From positions 1,364,001 to 1,428,000 of the forward strand of contig JAIXMP010000005.1 in the NCBI GenBank assembly GCA_025677815.1: a stretch of DNA of 64,000 nucleotides, written 5' to 3'. Within the stretch, counting starts at the first letter, position 1. Each line of letters opens with the position of its first letter. The translations under genes were made by a program, and so were the position numbers. The notes under the pieces are model-generated. The model saw only the letters and a list, made by a program, of their open reading frames with translations. It was not told where the DNA came from and made no database searches. Shown here piece by piece: positions 49,690 to 61,764 of this stretch. The stretch is from Phascolomyces articulosus. Its lineage: Eukaryota > Mucoromycota > Mucoromycetes > Mucorales > Lichtheimiaceae.

Positions 49690-51981
49690 GTTATACTATA
49701 TGGTTATTAAGTTGGTGTTGTTGAAAGGAGAAAAGTGACAAGGAGAAAGAGAGAGAGAGAGAAAGGTAGAATTGAAAAGAGCCACACAGTTTTTTTCAAA
49801 TAAAGGGAAAGATAGGGAGAGAACCATATATCACGCATACTTTACAACATGTTACATTCACAAAAAACATTATTCAAATCAATCAAGGTTCGGAGAAACG
49901 GAGTTGGTTGGCTTTTGTGTAGCTTTGAATTCCAAATAAGGTTGTCATTTGGTATCACAAGCTGCTTGTTTTAGATACTTGACTGTTCTCATTTATAAAA
50001 ATATATCTTTCCATGAATTGATTGCTTTTTTATTCGAGACATAAAGCTTCAATGGCTCTGTTGATAGGTCATTCGGAGTGTGGGAATTAACAGCTTTATA
50101 ATCCAACCCATAATTACTATGAGTTGAATTGTATATATCATTCTCATAATACAAACCTAATCATCATCATATATGAATAAGCTTCATTACTGGGTACGAT
50201 AAAATGTTTCATTAGCTCCGAAAAGAAATATCAGAAAATTCCTTCCCATCTTTATTATTCTCGTGTGTACTCGATAAGGCTATTAACTACTTAATACTCG
50301 TTGTTTTTAGTCTGATTAAGTATCTGGTAGATAGGTTGGAAAATAAGGTATATGCTAGTATGTTTCGAGATTATAATAAAAATTTGATTCACGATAATCG
50401 TCCTTTTAGCCGTAGTGAATTGATTCATTACTTTCTTTTTGTAAAGTCGATCTTTTACTTTTCTTTCTCTTTAATTAATAATAATCAAAACGTCTGAACT
50501 ATTTACACTTACATAATATCCCTGGCATTGAATTTGACATTTTTTTTTAAACAAAAATATTTCTATTCTTGAATTCTATGTATAGGACGTTTTATTACCA
50601 TATTCGTATTACGTAACAAACCTTATATAAAGTATATACATTAGGGTAGCCGACAAATCGTCACCGTCTCTATTTGCATAGGTAAAGGTGGCCTTCAGTT
50701 GTAAGTTTTTCATTGTAAATGTGTACTAATATTTCTTGGCATTTGTATTACAGCTAATACTCATCATAATATATTATATATCGTACTTATCAGGACTATA
50801 CATTCCGCACCATCATCAATACGTCACTTGATTGAAAAACTCAACCAAAGTCACTTTTTTTAGAATATTACAATGCCACATATCAATATCTAATAATATT
50901 TTATATGCAGAATATTTAATCGCACAATATCTAATGGTACAAAAAATTCATCATGAACATATAATAAATTGTGGTATGGATTTGAACGATAATAATAATA
51001 ATAATATATGAAGCAAATCTTTTCCTCCCTTTCTTAATTTTTGCCCTGTCACTTTATTATAATCAGTATGAAGTATAAGGTTGAATCTTTCCCGGAAAAA
51101 ATTCCGATCAAAGCCGAGGAAGGGTTAACCCAAATTGCTGGATACACTTTGCTATACACAGAGTTCTTGTTTTACTAAAGGTGCTAAAATAAAAGGAGCT
51201 GCTGGGAAATTGGTTTTTTTATATAATTGGTTTAGCGTGATTAGAATGATACCATTTTTCTCCACACTGTTCTTAAAAATTAATCGTCAGGGCCCAAACA
51301 ATCTTTTTTTATAAGATAAAAAATTATAGCTCATTCTTGTGGTGAATAGAAATAATTATTACCAATAAGAAACACAACGTTACCAAAAGTACATTCATGT
51401 TTCGCATGATAATAGACTAAAATATACAAGAAATTCTTAGCATCTTTCTTTTAAATTTAGTATACATGACAAAAGGAGAAATTTTTTTAATTATATATTG
51501 TAAATTTCACAAGATGTTGATGAAGAGTATATTCATGGAGAATAACAATGTATATCTACTATTATATAGATCATTATTCAATCATTCGTGTACAATAATG
51601 AAAAATAGGGCTATCCCCAATATGTGTGTTTTATAATTAAATTTGTCCAACATTTGTTTTATCTTTTGAATACATATTTAATATTAATTAATAATGTGAA
51701 GAAGTAAAGATTGGTATATATATACGTCTATTATTATTATAGGCTTAATATAAAGTAGAATAATGAATCCGATGGTGGGATATATAAAAAATGGCTGACA
51801 GAATCACTCGTGTTTCATTAGTTCGTGACAGGCCACATGCCAAAAACCACGCCTGAGACTGAATTTCCCAACCTGTTTTGACCTTTTGACTCGAGGTTTT
51901 CGAACCGATTTGCTCTCTTTTTTATTATATTATTTCCTTATTTTATATAAATATATATAAAGCCCATTGTGAACACAATTA
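49690..51981. other. Divergent intergenic region
   Basis: This region contains promoters of the glycosyltransferase-like gene (left; a (GA)n tract lies at about 49747-49762) and of the vezatin-like gene (right). The interior is AT-rich and no gene or element was supported. Confidence 0.5.
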
Positions 51982-54603
51982 ATGACGGAATTCGTTGTAT
52001 ACGAAGATACGCCGTTGGCGGAATATTTATCTTGTAATGTATCTTCTTTTCTTTCTTTTCTACATTCGGATAAAACAAACCCTCTATTTGCATATTCAAG
52101 GGCTAACGACCATTTTAGCCATTGACGGTGCGGAATCCACTGTAAAGTTACCTCCGTTTCAACAACGTGACATGTCTGATAAAACAACCGGTACATCTTC
52201 ATGGATCTCACAACATATATTATTACCGCGTTGGTCAGACGCACTTTATCACTATTGGAGACGGTCTTTGTTTCATGTAAATATTATGAAAGAAACCTTT
52301 TTCTATTTTGTTTTTTGGTTCTTTTTTTTTATGCTTTAGTAAATATATGACAAACGGGATCGTTATTGACATGGAGATATCCCATTTATTAGGATACATT
52401 TGCTACTTGTCTTCCTTTAGCAGAAGAAACTGAATTTGAAGAGAAATTTAAATATCTTATTGCTACATCCCCTTTGATGAGTGAGATTATGTCTGTCCAT
52501 AACGCCAGTAAAAAGAAGCATGCATCAGCACAACAACAACACATGACTAGTGATTACTCTACCCCGACAAAGAAAGGCTCTCGAGCAGGAAAAATAGGAA
52601 CGGTTGCTACCATATCAGGACTATTAATAGCTTTAGGAACAGAAACAATGATGATCCAACAACGTCAGCAATATCGTCAACAACAACAACAAACCCCTTC
52701 TCCAACAACTCCATTAAAATTAATTGCAACACCAGCTATTTCCTTAACGATGCTTCTTACAGGCGGTGTTTCCATGTTTTTTGTATATAGACAAAAGGTA
52801 GTGTGTGTAGTATATGTGATATAGTTTTGGGTTATGATTTAACCTGATTTCGTTTTTTTTTTCTTTTTTTCTTTGCATAATTTTATGTAACTGTTTTTTT
52901 AGCGACGGTCTGGGATCCGTCAGTTATACCATACCGCTTTAACCCGACTACAAACGATGATGGAGCAATCTGAAATATTGGATAGTAAAGTACATCGTAC
53001 GTTAATCACCATCCAAGAAATAGAGTTGGTATCCCGCGGTTACAGATTATCCACGCCACTTTCACCTATTTCACGCATTGAACAAACCAGTAAATCCCGA
53101 CGCTGCACTGTCCTACGTTACCGGTTAGCTTCCATGTTACGGCGTGCATTTATTGTTTACGAGGAAGCTATTATTGACCTTGTCGATCATGTCAACAAAA
53201 ACAACTTGTCTCGACTCTACGAAATGTATAATGTAAGGTCAGTTGCATCTCTCTCATCTATTGACCATATGGAGCAAGAAGATTCAAATGATGCCGCTGT
53301 TTCAGTCGAACGATTACGAATGCTGGCTCAGCTAATGCATGCCAAACGACGAGAGTGTATGATGCAACTTTTGGCTTTGGATATCATGTCGGAAAGGCAT
53401 GATTCCATGCGTCGTGATTATGAAAATGGTTGGAAAGCAGTCAATTCTGTATTGACAAAACTAGTGGATGAAACAAAAGGTTTCGTGGGTGATATCATGG
53501 ATGCTTTACAGTCAGAACTTTGTAAGTTTTATTTTTTGAGGAGTTGAAAAAAAAGTGAGAAAGAGACCTTACGTGCATATTTATTTATTGTTGTATCATA
53601 CATGAACCATGTAGACAAACCTGCTATTGAATCACCTGCACCATCATCACTTTCATCAGTGACTGATACTAGATTAAAACCATTCTTGCATAGATTGGCT
53701 TCTTTGGATCAACAGATGCGAACATTAGAAGCAAAATTTTATCTTTGTAATGATGATATTCGGCAACTTACCGCAGGTATATTTATATAAAATCATGTTT
53801 TTTTTATAAATATATGTAGATATGTAAGACGTTGATCCAAAAAAAATTGATTCTGTATTGTAGGAAATAATGTAGATAACAACAACAATGCAACGAGCAG
53901 CGAGGATTTACGTGACCGGTTAAAGAAAGAATACATGTCGATCCAACAAGATTTCAGTCAAATGGTAGTCGAGTGGGAAGCAGGACGTGAAGCATTACTT
54001 GGATTCCTTGAACCTCCTGAACTTGATCCATCGCCTTCTTCCTCGGCATCCTCTCATAAAGAAGGAAATAACCTACCCTATCCTTCACCATCACCGTCAC
54101 TAGAAGCACAAGATGGACAAGCTCAAAAATTATTCGATTCAGAAGAAAATGGGGGTGTATTTGATCTTCCACTCCCAGCAAGAGCATCTGTATTTGAGGC
54201 TGTTGCAGAAACTATTGAACGTAATGTTAATAGACGTCCTACCAAAAGTCGTGCAGAACGTATTGCTGAAATGCGTGCAAAGAGAGAAGAAGAAGTATTT
54301 GTCTATTCAACGTTTTTTTTTTTTTTCACAAAAGATGATAAAACTAAATATGTTTCATTTCTTTTTTTTTAATCACAGGCTCGTGAAAAATCAACGAAAA
54401 TGGATTCACAAAGGATGGTTCATGAGCTAAAGAATGTACTTGATAAGCGAGCATCAGAATTCGATCTTGATCCAAAACCGGAAAGTGATGACAATGCCGA
54501 TAATAATTATAGTAATAACAATACAATTGATAATAACAACGGCCATGATAATGGCAATGGCGTCAATCCTCAAGAAAACAATGTTATTGACGAAGTCAAT
54601 TGA
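51982..54603 (+). CDS. Vezatin/Inp2-like myosin-binding membrane protein
   Basis: Seven exons (51982-52033, 52101-52276, 52393-52797, 52903-53521, 53615-53776, 53864-54294, 54379-54603) give 689 residues with every junction in frame. Two hydrophobic stretches lie at about residues 124-137 and 188-207 (TPAISLTMLLTGGVSMFFVY). After them comes a motif typical of the vezatin/Inp2 myosin-binding domain (ELVSRGYRLSTPLSPISRIE, about residues 240-262) and a long helical region. A Ser/Pro-rich linker and a C-terminal RAERIAEMRAKRE...MVHELKNVLDKR segment follow. In yeast, Inp2 tethers peroxisomes to myosin V. Here an organelle-myosin adaptor role is inferred, but the organelle is unknown. Exon 1 uses a GTAATG donor at 52034, chosen because other donors break the frame. 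It is convergent with SURF1, 187 bp away. Confidence 0.78.
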
Positions 54604-54790
54604 GTTTAATATTTCCATCCTTCTCCTAAACTATCATCCCTCTTTTCTCTCTCTTTTCCATATGCATTTTGCATCCATGATACCCCACTACTTTGATTCT
54701 TTTCAGTATTTATGAAAAAAAAAGAAATACGTTCTATATATATTTTTTTGATGTAGATGTTTTATATTATATACATATATATATTTGCCT

Positions 54791-55829
54791 TTACAATCGT
54801 TTCACTTTCATTGGTCTATTGACAGGTTTCTTCAACAATCGCCATAACATCACAGATGTAAAGGCTGACAGAGAGTACCAAGTAATGATATATTGTAAAT
54901 GACTGTTACGTACTTCGACAACGGGGGATCGGCCTACCGGTATACCATGATCAATTAAAGCGTATTCTTTATTGGGTGATTGACCTATTGTTTTTTAACA
55001 GAAACGAAATCACTCAATTAGTATCTTTTTTTAAGAAAAACATCTAGTACGAGTCAATAACTTACATGAAACTCGTTCAACCAAAAGAGGTTCGGAACCA
55101 GTGATTTTTGCCATTGTATCCACATCCGTCCAATACCATTGATTATTCAAAACATCATTATCAGGTGTAAATGTATTGCGTTTCTCATTCATGCGTAGCA
55201 AACCCTCTACTTCGACCAGATCTTCCGTCAAACTTTCAGGTCGCGAATGTTTCTCTTTTTTATCCATAGAGACCCAGCCTCGTTTAACCAAAATTGTCGA
55301 GCCATTTTCACGTACAAGTGGCGTGATTAAAAAGTAACCAGCTTGGCCATCACCACGTGTACGTGGACCTAGAACCATTTCTTGATCGTGTCGATAATGT
55401 CCTTTTACGGAGACTTTACGGTATTCATAATCTGGTAGTGCGTCTTGACTACAAATACATATTTTTAGAACCTCTGTTAGCAAAAAGAGCAAAAGTGAAT
55501 AGAGTAAACATCAACAATAATAATAAGTTTGTAAAAAAAAAATGTCTCTATTACTTTATACGGCGAGGAAGAGGAATAGGTCGTTTTTCCATACGTTCTT
55601 CCATTTCTTGAATTAAATTCACTTTCCAACGGAGACGCTGTACTTGCCATGTACCAAGACCAAAGGTGATAAATGGAATTGTACACATGAGCACGGTTCC
55701 TAAACCGAATCGTCGTTTTGCTCGAAATACAGGTTGGTGTTCACCATCAGAAGCTGAAGTTTGCATTGCACGTCGCCATGCGGGTGTATATATGTTAGGT
55801 CGAGTAAGTCGTCGTAAAAAGGTTGCCAT
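54791..55829 (-). CDS. SURF1: SURF1/Shy1 cytochrome c oxidase assembly factor
   Basis: Three exons (55829-55555, 55448-55066, 54984-54791) give 283 residues. An Arg/Ser-rich mitochondrial presequence is followed by a first transmembrane helix (about residues 43-60) leading into the family signature FGLGTWQVQRLRWK. The central domain includes YRKVSVKGHY, MVLGPRTR, GYFLITPLVR, ILVKRGWV and WYWTDVDTMA. The C-terminal exon supplies HLQYIITWYSLSAFTSVMLW, the second transmembrane helix with the typical N-x-H-x-x-Y-x-x-T-W-Y/F motif. It acts in the mitochondrial inner membrane in early assembly of complex IV. Length and architecture are normal. Its start is 168 bp from the start of the divergent Nop6-like gene, so they probably share a promoter region. 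Confidence 0.95.
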
Positions 55830-55997
55830 GGTAAATAATCAGTATTTTTGAGGGGATGTCCAAGTCAACAAGAGACATAAATGCGAGGGCCGGGTTGTAT
55901 TTCTCCGTTTAACTTAAATATCAGCCACCGCATTGATTTTCTTTTTTCTTTTCTTTTCTGACACCTCTCAACCTAAAATCTCTCTCTACCATTGATT
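55830..55997. promoter_or_regulatory. Probable bidirectional promoter (SURF1 / NOP6-like)
   Basis: Only 168 bp separate the two divergent start codons. The interval has a GC-richer segment (GCGAGGGCCGGG, about 55880-55892) and a pyrimidine-rich leader (TTTTCTTTTCTTTTCT...) before the NOP6-like ATG. No clear TATA box is seen on either side. Compact divergent spacing suggests shared control. Confidence 0.5.
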
Positions 55998-56929
55998 ATG
56001 CCGCCAAAATTAAGTAAGAAACAAAAGAAAGCACAAGATTTTCGGAAAAAGCAAAAAGACAAGGCATTGTCTGAAGAGAATGCAGTTCCAGAAGTGGATA
56101 TTGTTGCCGATCAACCTGAATCAACTCCCATCAATGACAAAAAGCGAAAAGCACCAACGGACCACAATGAATCGAATGATATAAATGAAAAACCAAAAAA
56201 GAAGAATAGACGACCCAAGAAAAAAGGTGGAAATAATGGTGAAGAGAAAAAGAACCGTTATATTCTATTTGTTGGTAAATATATTTGTTTTTTTTTTTTT
56301 ACTCCAATAACATTTTACGCTTTATGCTAACACATACGCATTTATCCATCTTTTAGGTAATTTGGGGTTCAATACAAAAACAGAAGAATTGGCCAAGCAT
56401 TTTGAATCTGTGGGTGAACTTCCTACTGTACGTTTAATGACGGATAAACAAACAAAAAAGCAAAAAGGATTTGCATTTATCGAGTTTCAAGATTCCCTTC
56501 ATTTATCAGTAAGTTAATCACTAAATCCTATCATTTATTGGATGAAACAACAGCTGGAAAATTCAACACTGTAATATTTACATCAATACGATCTAACAAA
56601 TAATGATCATATTATAGAAAGCACTTGCATTTCACCATACCTATTTCAATAAGAGACAGATAAATGTTGAGCTCACGGCTGGTGGTGGTGGTCGTAGTGA
56701 GGCACGAAAAGAAAAACTCAAGGAGAAAAATGAAAAATTACAACAAGAAAGAGTGAGTGCTATTTAACTGAAATGTGATAAACGTAAAAAGGAAAGATGA
56801 GCGTTGAGGGTTTTTTTTTGTTGATACTAATATTGATTTCTGTGGACATAGCAAAAATGGCATAAAGAAAAAGTAGTCGGTGGAGACCCAGCATCATCAT
56901 ATCAACAGCAACCTCAAGAACAAGAATAA
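55998..56929 (+). CDS. NOP6: Nop6-like nucleolar RRM protein
   Basis: Four exons (55998-56274, 56357-56508, 56618-56752, 56852-56929) give 213 residues. The true ATG is at 55998; the two codons before it (TTG ATT) are not a start. The N-terminal 90 residues are Lys-rich with nuclear and nucleolar localisation character (KKNRRPKKKGG). One RRM spans about residues 88-165, with RNP2 YILFVGNLG and RNP1 KGFAFIEF. The following INVELTAGGGGRSEARKEK block is characteristic of the Nop6 family. A short Gln-rich tail ends the protein. In yeast, Nop6 helps early small-subunit rRNA processing; that role is inferred here from family membership. Confidence 0.85.
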
Positions 56930-57035
56930 CTCAAGCATTTGTATCATTGAACTCATCTTTATTCATACAACAATAATATTTAATATACACAACATATTTT
57001 TTTTTTCGTTCATGGATATCTAAATCGAAAGATGG

Positions 57036-57900
57036 ATGGTTTTAGTTGATGGGTCTGAACAGACGTCTTTGTACTGAGTTGGTACCATTATGATCGAATG
57101 GAATGCCAAGATATTGTAAATTCTTGATTAATGGAATTGGTTTTTATATAGCTGATACAGTGATGATGATTGAGATTGCTATGGTTCAATAATAATAGGA
57201 CATTTATCAGGATGCTATATATATCCTTGGTGTAGATAATGTCTTTCTGGGATTCGTAATAAGCGTTTCATATCTTCAGGTGAGCGTATCAATGCAACGT
57301 CGCCAGCATGAAGACATGCTGATATGTTGAGGTTGGAAGTATCAGGTCTTTTGCTGTCAGAATGTTCATTCTTTCCACCTTCTTATTATTTCTGTTGTGC
57401 TGATGTTCCGATGTTACATTTATTTACAGTTGATCGGAGGAACAAAGCATTTTTACATCGAACATGTATGTTGGTACGTAGGCGGTGTGTTAACGTGTCA
57501 ATAAAAATAGCGTATAAAAGAAGACCGAGGATGAAACCTTGTAATACGAATTTTTGGGATGGATAAAGCAGACAGATAGTTTTGAAGAATCACAGCAATT
57601 TGTACATCAATAAAACATCTGACGGACCAAGTGGAACAGAGCACTCGGTAGGTATTTCTGCAACGTTGACCAAATGACACCACGGTCTACTGAATCATAT
57701 GCTGGTTTGATATCGAGAAATGTAAGTACTGGTGAGTCGTTGTATTACTGTTGATATTGTTAGATGAGCATGTGTAGTTAGAAGGCTTGGTCAAGAGCGC
57801 CACGATGTCTTTGTGAAATATCTAAAGATGGTATTGAATTAAGTAGTTTTGGTAAGGGTCAACGCTCAAGCAGTTTTCTTAGGACATTGGCCAAACTGAT
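57036..57900 (-). pseudogene. Dead non-LTR (LINE-type) reverse-transcriptase fragment
   Basis: Read on the minus strand, motifs appear in the correct order. ISLANVLRKLLER is at 57900-57862, RGALDQAF at about 57804-57781 and FLDIKPAYDSVDRGVIW (motif A) at about 57720-57670. The QGxxxxxLL block (motif B) is at 57546-57491, HAGDVALIRSPEDM at the YADD position at about 57310-57270, and YLGIPFDHNG at about 57113-57084. The catalytic YADD is changed to HAGD, there are in-frame stops and at least one frameshift near 57150, and no endonuclease or 3' tail is seen. It is a relic of a LINE-type retrotransposon. It is joined directly to the composite repeat on its right. Confidence 0.8.
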
Positions 57901-58480
57901 ATATATATATATGTGTGTGTGTGTATGTGTAAAAAAGATTACTGCAAAAAGAATTTCTACAACAACAACCACTATTATTACTTACTGCTGCTACTGCTAC
58001 TGTCACTTATTGCGGCTCTCACCTAGTACTTCTATTACCACTGCTATCTACTAAACATTAGACTTCTTGCTTTTGTTTTTTGTCATTATTATCATTATCC
58101 AAATCTTTGTGGAATTGTTTGGATGTATTAATAATCCAATGCTGCATACTTTTATATGGTTGAATATGTGGTTTTGCTTTTTCCAACGAGGTCCAGCTTC
58201 CACGATCATCTCGATCATTACCATTATCACCACCGCCATCTTTTCTCAGGTTTTTTTTTTTGCTTGTTGTTCTTGTTCTTGTCCTTGTCTCTCTTTCCGC
58301 AAAAACCTTCAACGGGGTTTTGATAATCCTTTTTGTTTACTACTTGACGCAACAATGGAGGACGAAGATTCACCACTAGGTGAAAAAAAGGCTTCTGAGA
58401 AAGCTTTAGGATCGAGTGGTGGTAGTAGTAAGAATGGAATGTGGTCGCGAGATCATAGCTGGAGGTGCTTGGTCTGATAC
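57839..58480 (-). mobile_element. Composite repeat, copy 2
   Basis: This is a second copy of the unit at 41950-42600, in the same order and orientation: RT start, TA/TG tract, 3' flank, then the 3' end of an unidentified coding region. On the minus strand the coding part is better preserved than in copy 1. It has a frame of 84 codons (58312-58058) ending QKQEV, preceded in another frame by a Ser-rich stretch (SGESSSSIVASSSKQKGLSK), so at least one frameshift has occurred. Bases 57921-58104 are identical to 42071-42254. No family was recognised for the coding part. Confidence 0.65.
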
Positions 58481-59800
58481 CATCACTTCTGGAACTGTCG
58501 GCTCTTGAAGGAAGGTATTTTACCTTTGGTGTTCTTAAAGATATTGATACATGGTTTTTTATACAAGAAAACAAAAGGGAAGAACGAAACCATTGCAAGT
58601 ATATGCGTGTTATATTGCAAAAGGAAAAAAAAATTAGAGGGAGACGATCATCATCTTCACATAAGAAACAGTATGGTTTATCTTTTTTATTTAACACTCT
58701 TCTGGTGTCCCCTCCTTCGAGGTAAACTTAACGAGGCACCGCTGTAGTTCAATTCTTGGGTCTTATAATATATAGATGAATGAAAATATTATCCAAAATA
58801 TACTACAACATAAAATGATGCTACAGGTATGAAAAAAACATCCAATCCAATAAGTTTATTATAACAAGTATATATAGCATATTATTCTTCTTCTTAGTAA
58901 AGAATAATACTACGAGTCATTCAAATATATAACATTATATCATTTAACTATTTTGCAAATTACGTAATAAGCGAATTCAATTATATACACAATATTGATT
59001 TGGAAATATACTAGTATATATAATACATGCTTCATTGGATTATTATTATTTACCAGAGTAGTAATAGTACAAGAATTGATGCTTACCAAAAGCAATTTGT
59101 AATATTCTCATTTTTATAGTGCATATAGGATCTCTTATTTTATCAAAGCTCATTACAGTGACCTAATATTGATTACTGTATATTTCTCTATCTCTCCCCC
59201 AACCTCTTTGACATAGCATAATTGCTATCTCTGCTTTGAAAAGGAAACAAAGTTCTCAAAATAAATAAATTGTCTGGGTGACTGACCATCAGATTTTTAT
59301 TTTGGCATAGAATGATGGTGTGACTATAGGTTTCTTTGTTCGAATAATGAATTTATTTCATTGTGTTAATAAAATATAATAAGATACTGAATACTACTAA
59401 TAATAATAATATACTAATACATGTTCTCGATGTGAGAAAATGGTTGTGTTAAAGAGAGGAGCACTCAAGGGAATATTGGTGTTACCACCATTAAGTAATA
59501 ATCCTCATAATCAATTTCAGGGAACAAAATTTTACCACATAGGATGTGCGTCACGCTTAAAAATTCATATCCCGAACGAAAATATTGATTTCCATGCTCA
59601 CGCCACCCTTCCATTTCGACCTGGTCACTTATTACGACGGAAAAAAAAAAGGTTCATACTTTTTTTTTCTCCTTTCCTCTCTCTCTCTCTCTCCTATCCT
59701 ATAGCTACCCAAAAAAGCGAAGGCCATAAAAAAATTACGTTCAATACTTTATATTTATTAAAAAAAAAGCTTAAAAAAAGTAGAGTAAAATAAAGAGGAT
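58481..59800. other. Intergenic region upstream of the PPR gene
   Basis: This is AT-rich DNA. A 117-codon frame at 59440-59793 ends just before the PPR start and shows no family signature. Part of it is CT-repeat and A-rich leader, so it is probably incidental. The PPR promoter lies here. Confidence 0.5.
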
Positions 59801-61474
59801 ATGTCTTCGCGACCTCTTTGTTTTTCACAATCAGTCATTATTGATGTCCTTCGAGCCATTGTCTCAAGACCTATCACTTCCAATACAACAACAGCAACAG
59901 CGGTACGCTGTTCTTCAACATCAACATCAACAAGTACAAAATCATATCGTCATTCCACTTATCGACATCAGTCATTACCCCAGCAGCAACAACAACCATG
60001 GGCGAACATTCCATATCGATTGACAACTTCGTTAGAAAGACGAATGTACAGCTCACGAGCTTTATCCATGGTCGATGAAGATGATCGATGGCATGATCTA
60101 GAAACTTTGATTGACCCACAAGAAGCCAGTACAAGCAAAGATCGACGTGCTCCATGCAATGACACTGTAGCACCACTTGTACCTGCGACCATGTCAAAAA
60201 GAACAGTAAGGCGCGAGTTACCGGATGGACGTATAATTAATATACTCGGCAAGAAGATGAAAACGCCCAAAAGAAAACCACGCACAGTACAAAATTATAA
60301 TCGGTCCATCATGAATGCTGTGATGGATAATCGAATGAACAAGGCATTGAAATATATACGCGAAATGGAAAGTCGGGAATTGTTTCCAGATACATGTACC
60401 TATACCTTGATTATTAATGGCTACACAAAGCTCTCAGACATGCCGCGCGCTATAAAATGGTTTCATCGTATGAAAAGGAATGGTGTTGAACCCGATGTCT
60501 ATACCTATACAAGTTTGATTGATGGTTATATGCGTATCGCTGATGTGGCAAATTCAGAAGCAACGTTTCGAAGCATGATGCTTAAAGGGATTCGTCCTAC
60601 ATTGGTAACTTATAATGTGTTGATGCACCATTCGGTGCGACAATTGGATGTTTCCACGGCAGTACGGTTTTGGAGCAGATTGGTCGATGCAGGTTTACAG
60701 CCAGATGCTTATACATTCGCTATTATGATGCATGGATTGGGTGATGAAGGACGAGTCGATCAAGCATGGCGATTGTACGAGGAAATGAAAAATGAAAATG
60801 TAGATGTCAATCATGTCGTTGCTACAACACTGATGGGAATTCATGTCAAACATCATGACAATAGTTATGCTATTGAACTTTTCCGTAAATTTTTTGAAGA
60901 GTCTGGAGATCGTGATTCACTCACACCTACATCTTATACCCGCAATGTGATGCTCAATGCTGTGGTTGCCAATGCTAATTTATCGACGATTCAAAAATAT
61001 TATGAACAATTTTTACACGATTTGGATAATGAGCCAATAGCGACTTCATCTTCATCACCATCGGCTCCTCCTACGACTCAATCCTTGTTATTTTCTGGCG
61101 CAAGTGTTTATACTTATACTTCATTTATGCGTGCCTTTTTACGACGAGATGCTTTACCCATGGTCAGTCAAGTATACCAAGACATGCGAGCCCGTCACGT
61201 CAAGCCTACCATGGTGACCTATGCAATTTTGATGCTTGCTCATGCTTATATCCCAGATCCTGATTCCTGTGTTAAGATATTAAATGAACTCAAACATGCT
61301 GGTTTCAAACCTAACGTGGTACTTTATACAATTGTCATGCGGGCATGGGCAAAGGCTGGACGATGGGATGAAATGAAAAAGACCTATGAAGATATGAGAA
61401 AAGCCAATATTGAACCAAACAAATCGACCATGTCTGTACTTCAATGGGGTAGTGAACATAGTCGATCAGAATAA
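59801..61474 (+). CDS. Mitochondrial pentatricopeptide-repeat (PPR) protein
   Basis: This is a 557-residue single-exon protein. The first about 90 residues are rich in Ser, Thr and Arg with few acidic residues (a mitochondrial presequence, perhaps to RRMYSSRA). From about residue 160 to the end there are PPR units of about 35 residues, for example CTYTLIINGYTKLSDMPRAI, VYTYTSLIDGYMRIADVANS, YTFAIMMHGLGDEGRVDQAW and YTIVMRAWAKAGRWDEMKKT. I count roughly nine to ten units, with a Ser/Pro insertion at about residues 415-427. PPR proteins bind organellar RNA sequence-specifically and act in its processing, stability or translation. The RNA target is unknown. No catalytic (endonuclease or SMR) domain is attached. 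It is convergent with the XRN2 gene. Confidence 0.88.
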   Translation: MSSRPLCFSQSVIIDVLRAIVSRPITSNTTTATAVRCSSTSTSTSTKSYRHSTYRHQSLPQQQQQPWANIPYRLTTSLERRMYSSRALSMVDEDDRWHDLETLIDPQEASTSKDRRAPCNDTVAPLVPATMSKRTVRRELPDGRIINILGKKMKTPKRKPRTVQNYNRSIMNAVMDNRMNKALKYIREMESRELFPDTCTYTLIINGYTKLSDMPRAIKWFHRMKRNGVEPDVYTYTSLIDGYMRIADVANSEATFRSMMLKGIRPTLVTYNVLMHHSVRQLDVSTAVRFWSRLVDAGLQPDAYTFAIMMHGLGDEGRVDQAWRLYEEMKNENVDVNHVVATTLMGIHVKHHDNSYAIELFRKFFEESGDRDSLTPTSYTRNVMLNAVVANANLSTIQKYYEQFLHDLDNEPIATSSSSPSAPPTTQSLLFSGASVYTYTSFMRAFLRRDALPMVSQVYQDMRARHVKPTMVTYAILMLAHAYIPDPDSCVKILNELKHAGFKPNVVLYTIVMRAWAKAGRWDEMKKTYEDMRKANIEPNKSTMSVLQWGSEHSRSE

Positions 61475-61764
61475 GCCTCATCCCATTCCCAGCAACTTTA
61501 ATGTAATTAAACTAATTTATAAATTTCACTTACATTTTTTTCTCTTTCTCTTTCTTCCCCCTCTCCTTTTCACATTATTTATATATCTTTCTTGATAATT
61601 ACCATGTAACAATATTGCTTGGACAAATTTTTAATAATAAGAATAATAATGAATGTTATAAAAGAAAAGAATAGGTTTTTGTGGTTTTTTTTTTACAAAT
61701 TATATGTGCACAGATTTTTTTTTGTATATGTGTGGGGAGATGTTATGACACTCGTAGATGCGTT
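61475..61764. other. Convergent spacer
   Basis: The 3' ends of the PPR gene and the XRN2 gene face each other over 290 bp of T-rich and A-rich sequence. No other feature was seen. Confidence 0.5.

Noticed and set aside
51875..51920. GGTTCGA on the minus strand resembling a tRNA B box
   Set aside because: No matching acceptor stem or A box at the right distance; no cloverleaf can be drawn.
55992..55997. Two extra codons (TTG ATT) before the Nop6-like ATG
   Set aside because: The frame is open there, but TTG is not a credible start; ATG at 55998 has the conserved MPPKLSKKQKK beginning.
59440..59793. 117-codon frame before the PPR gene
   Set aside because: It runs into CT-repeat and A-rich leader sequence, has no recognisable motif and lies in the expected PPR promoter.
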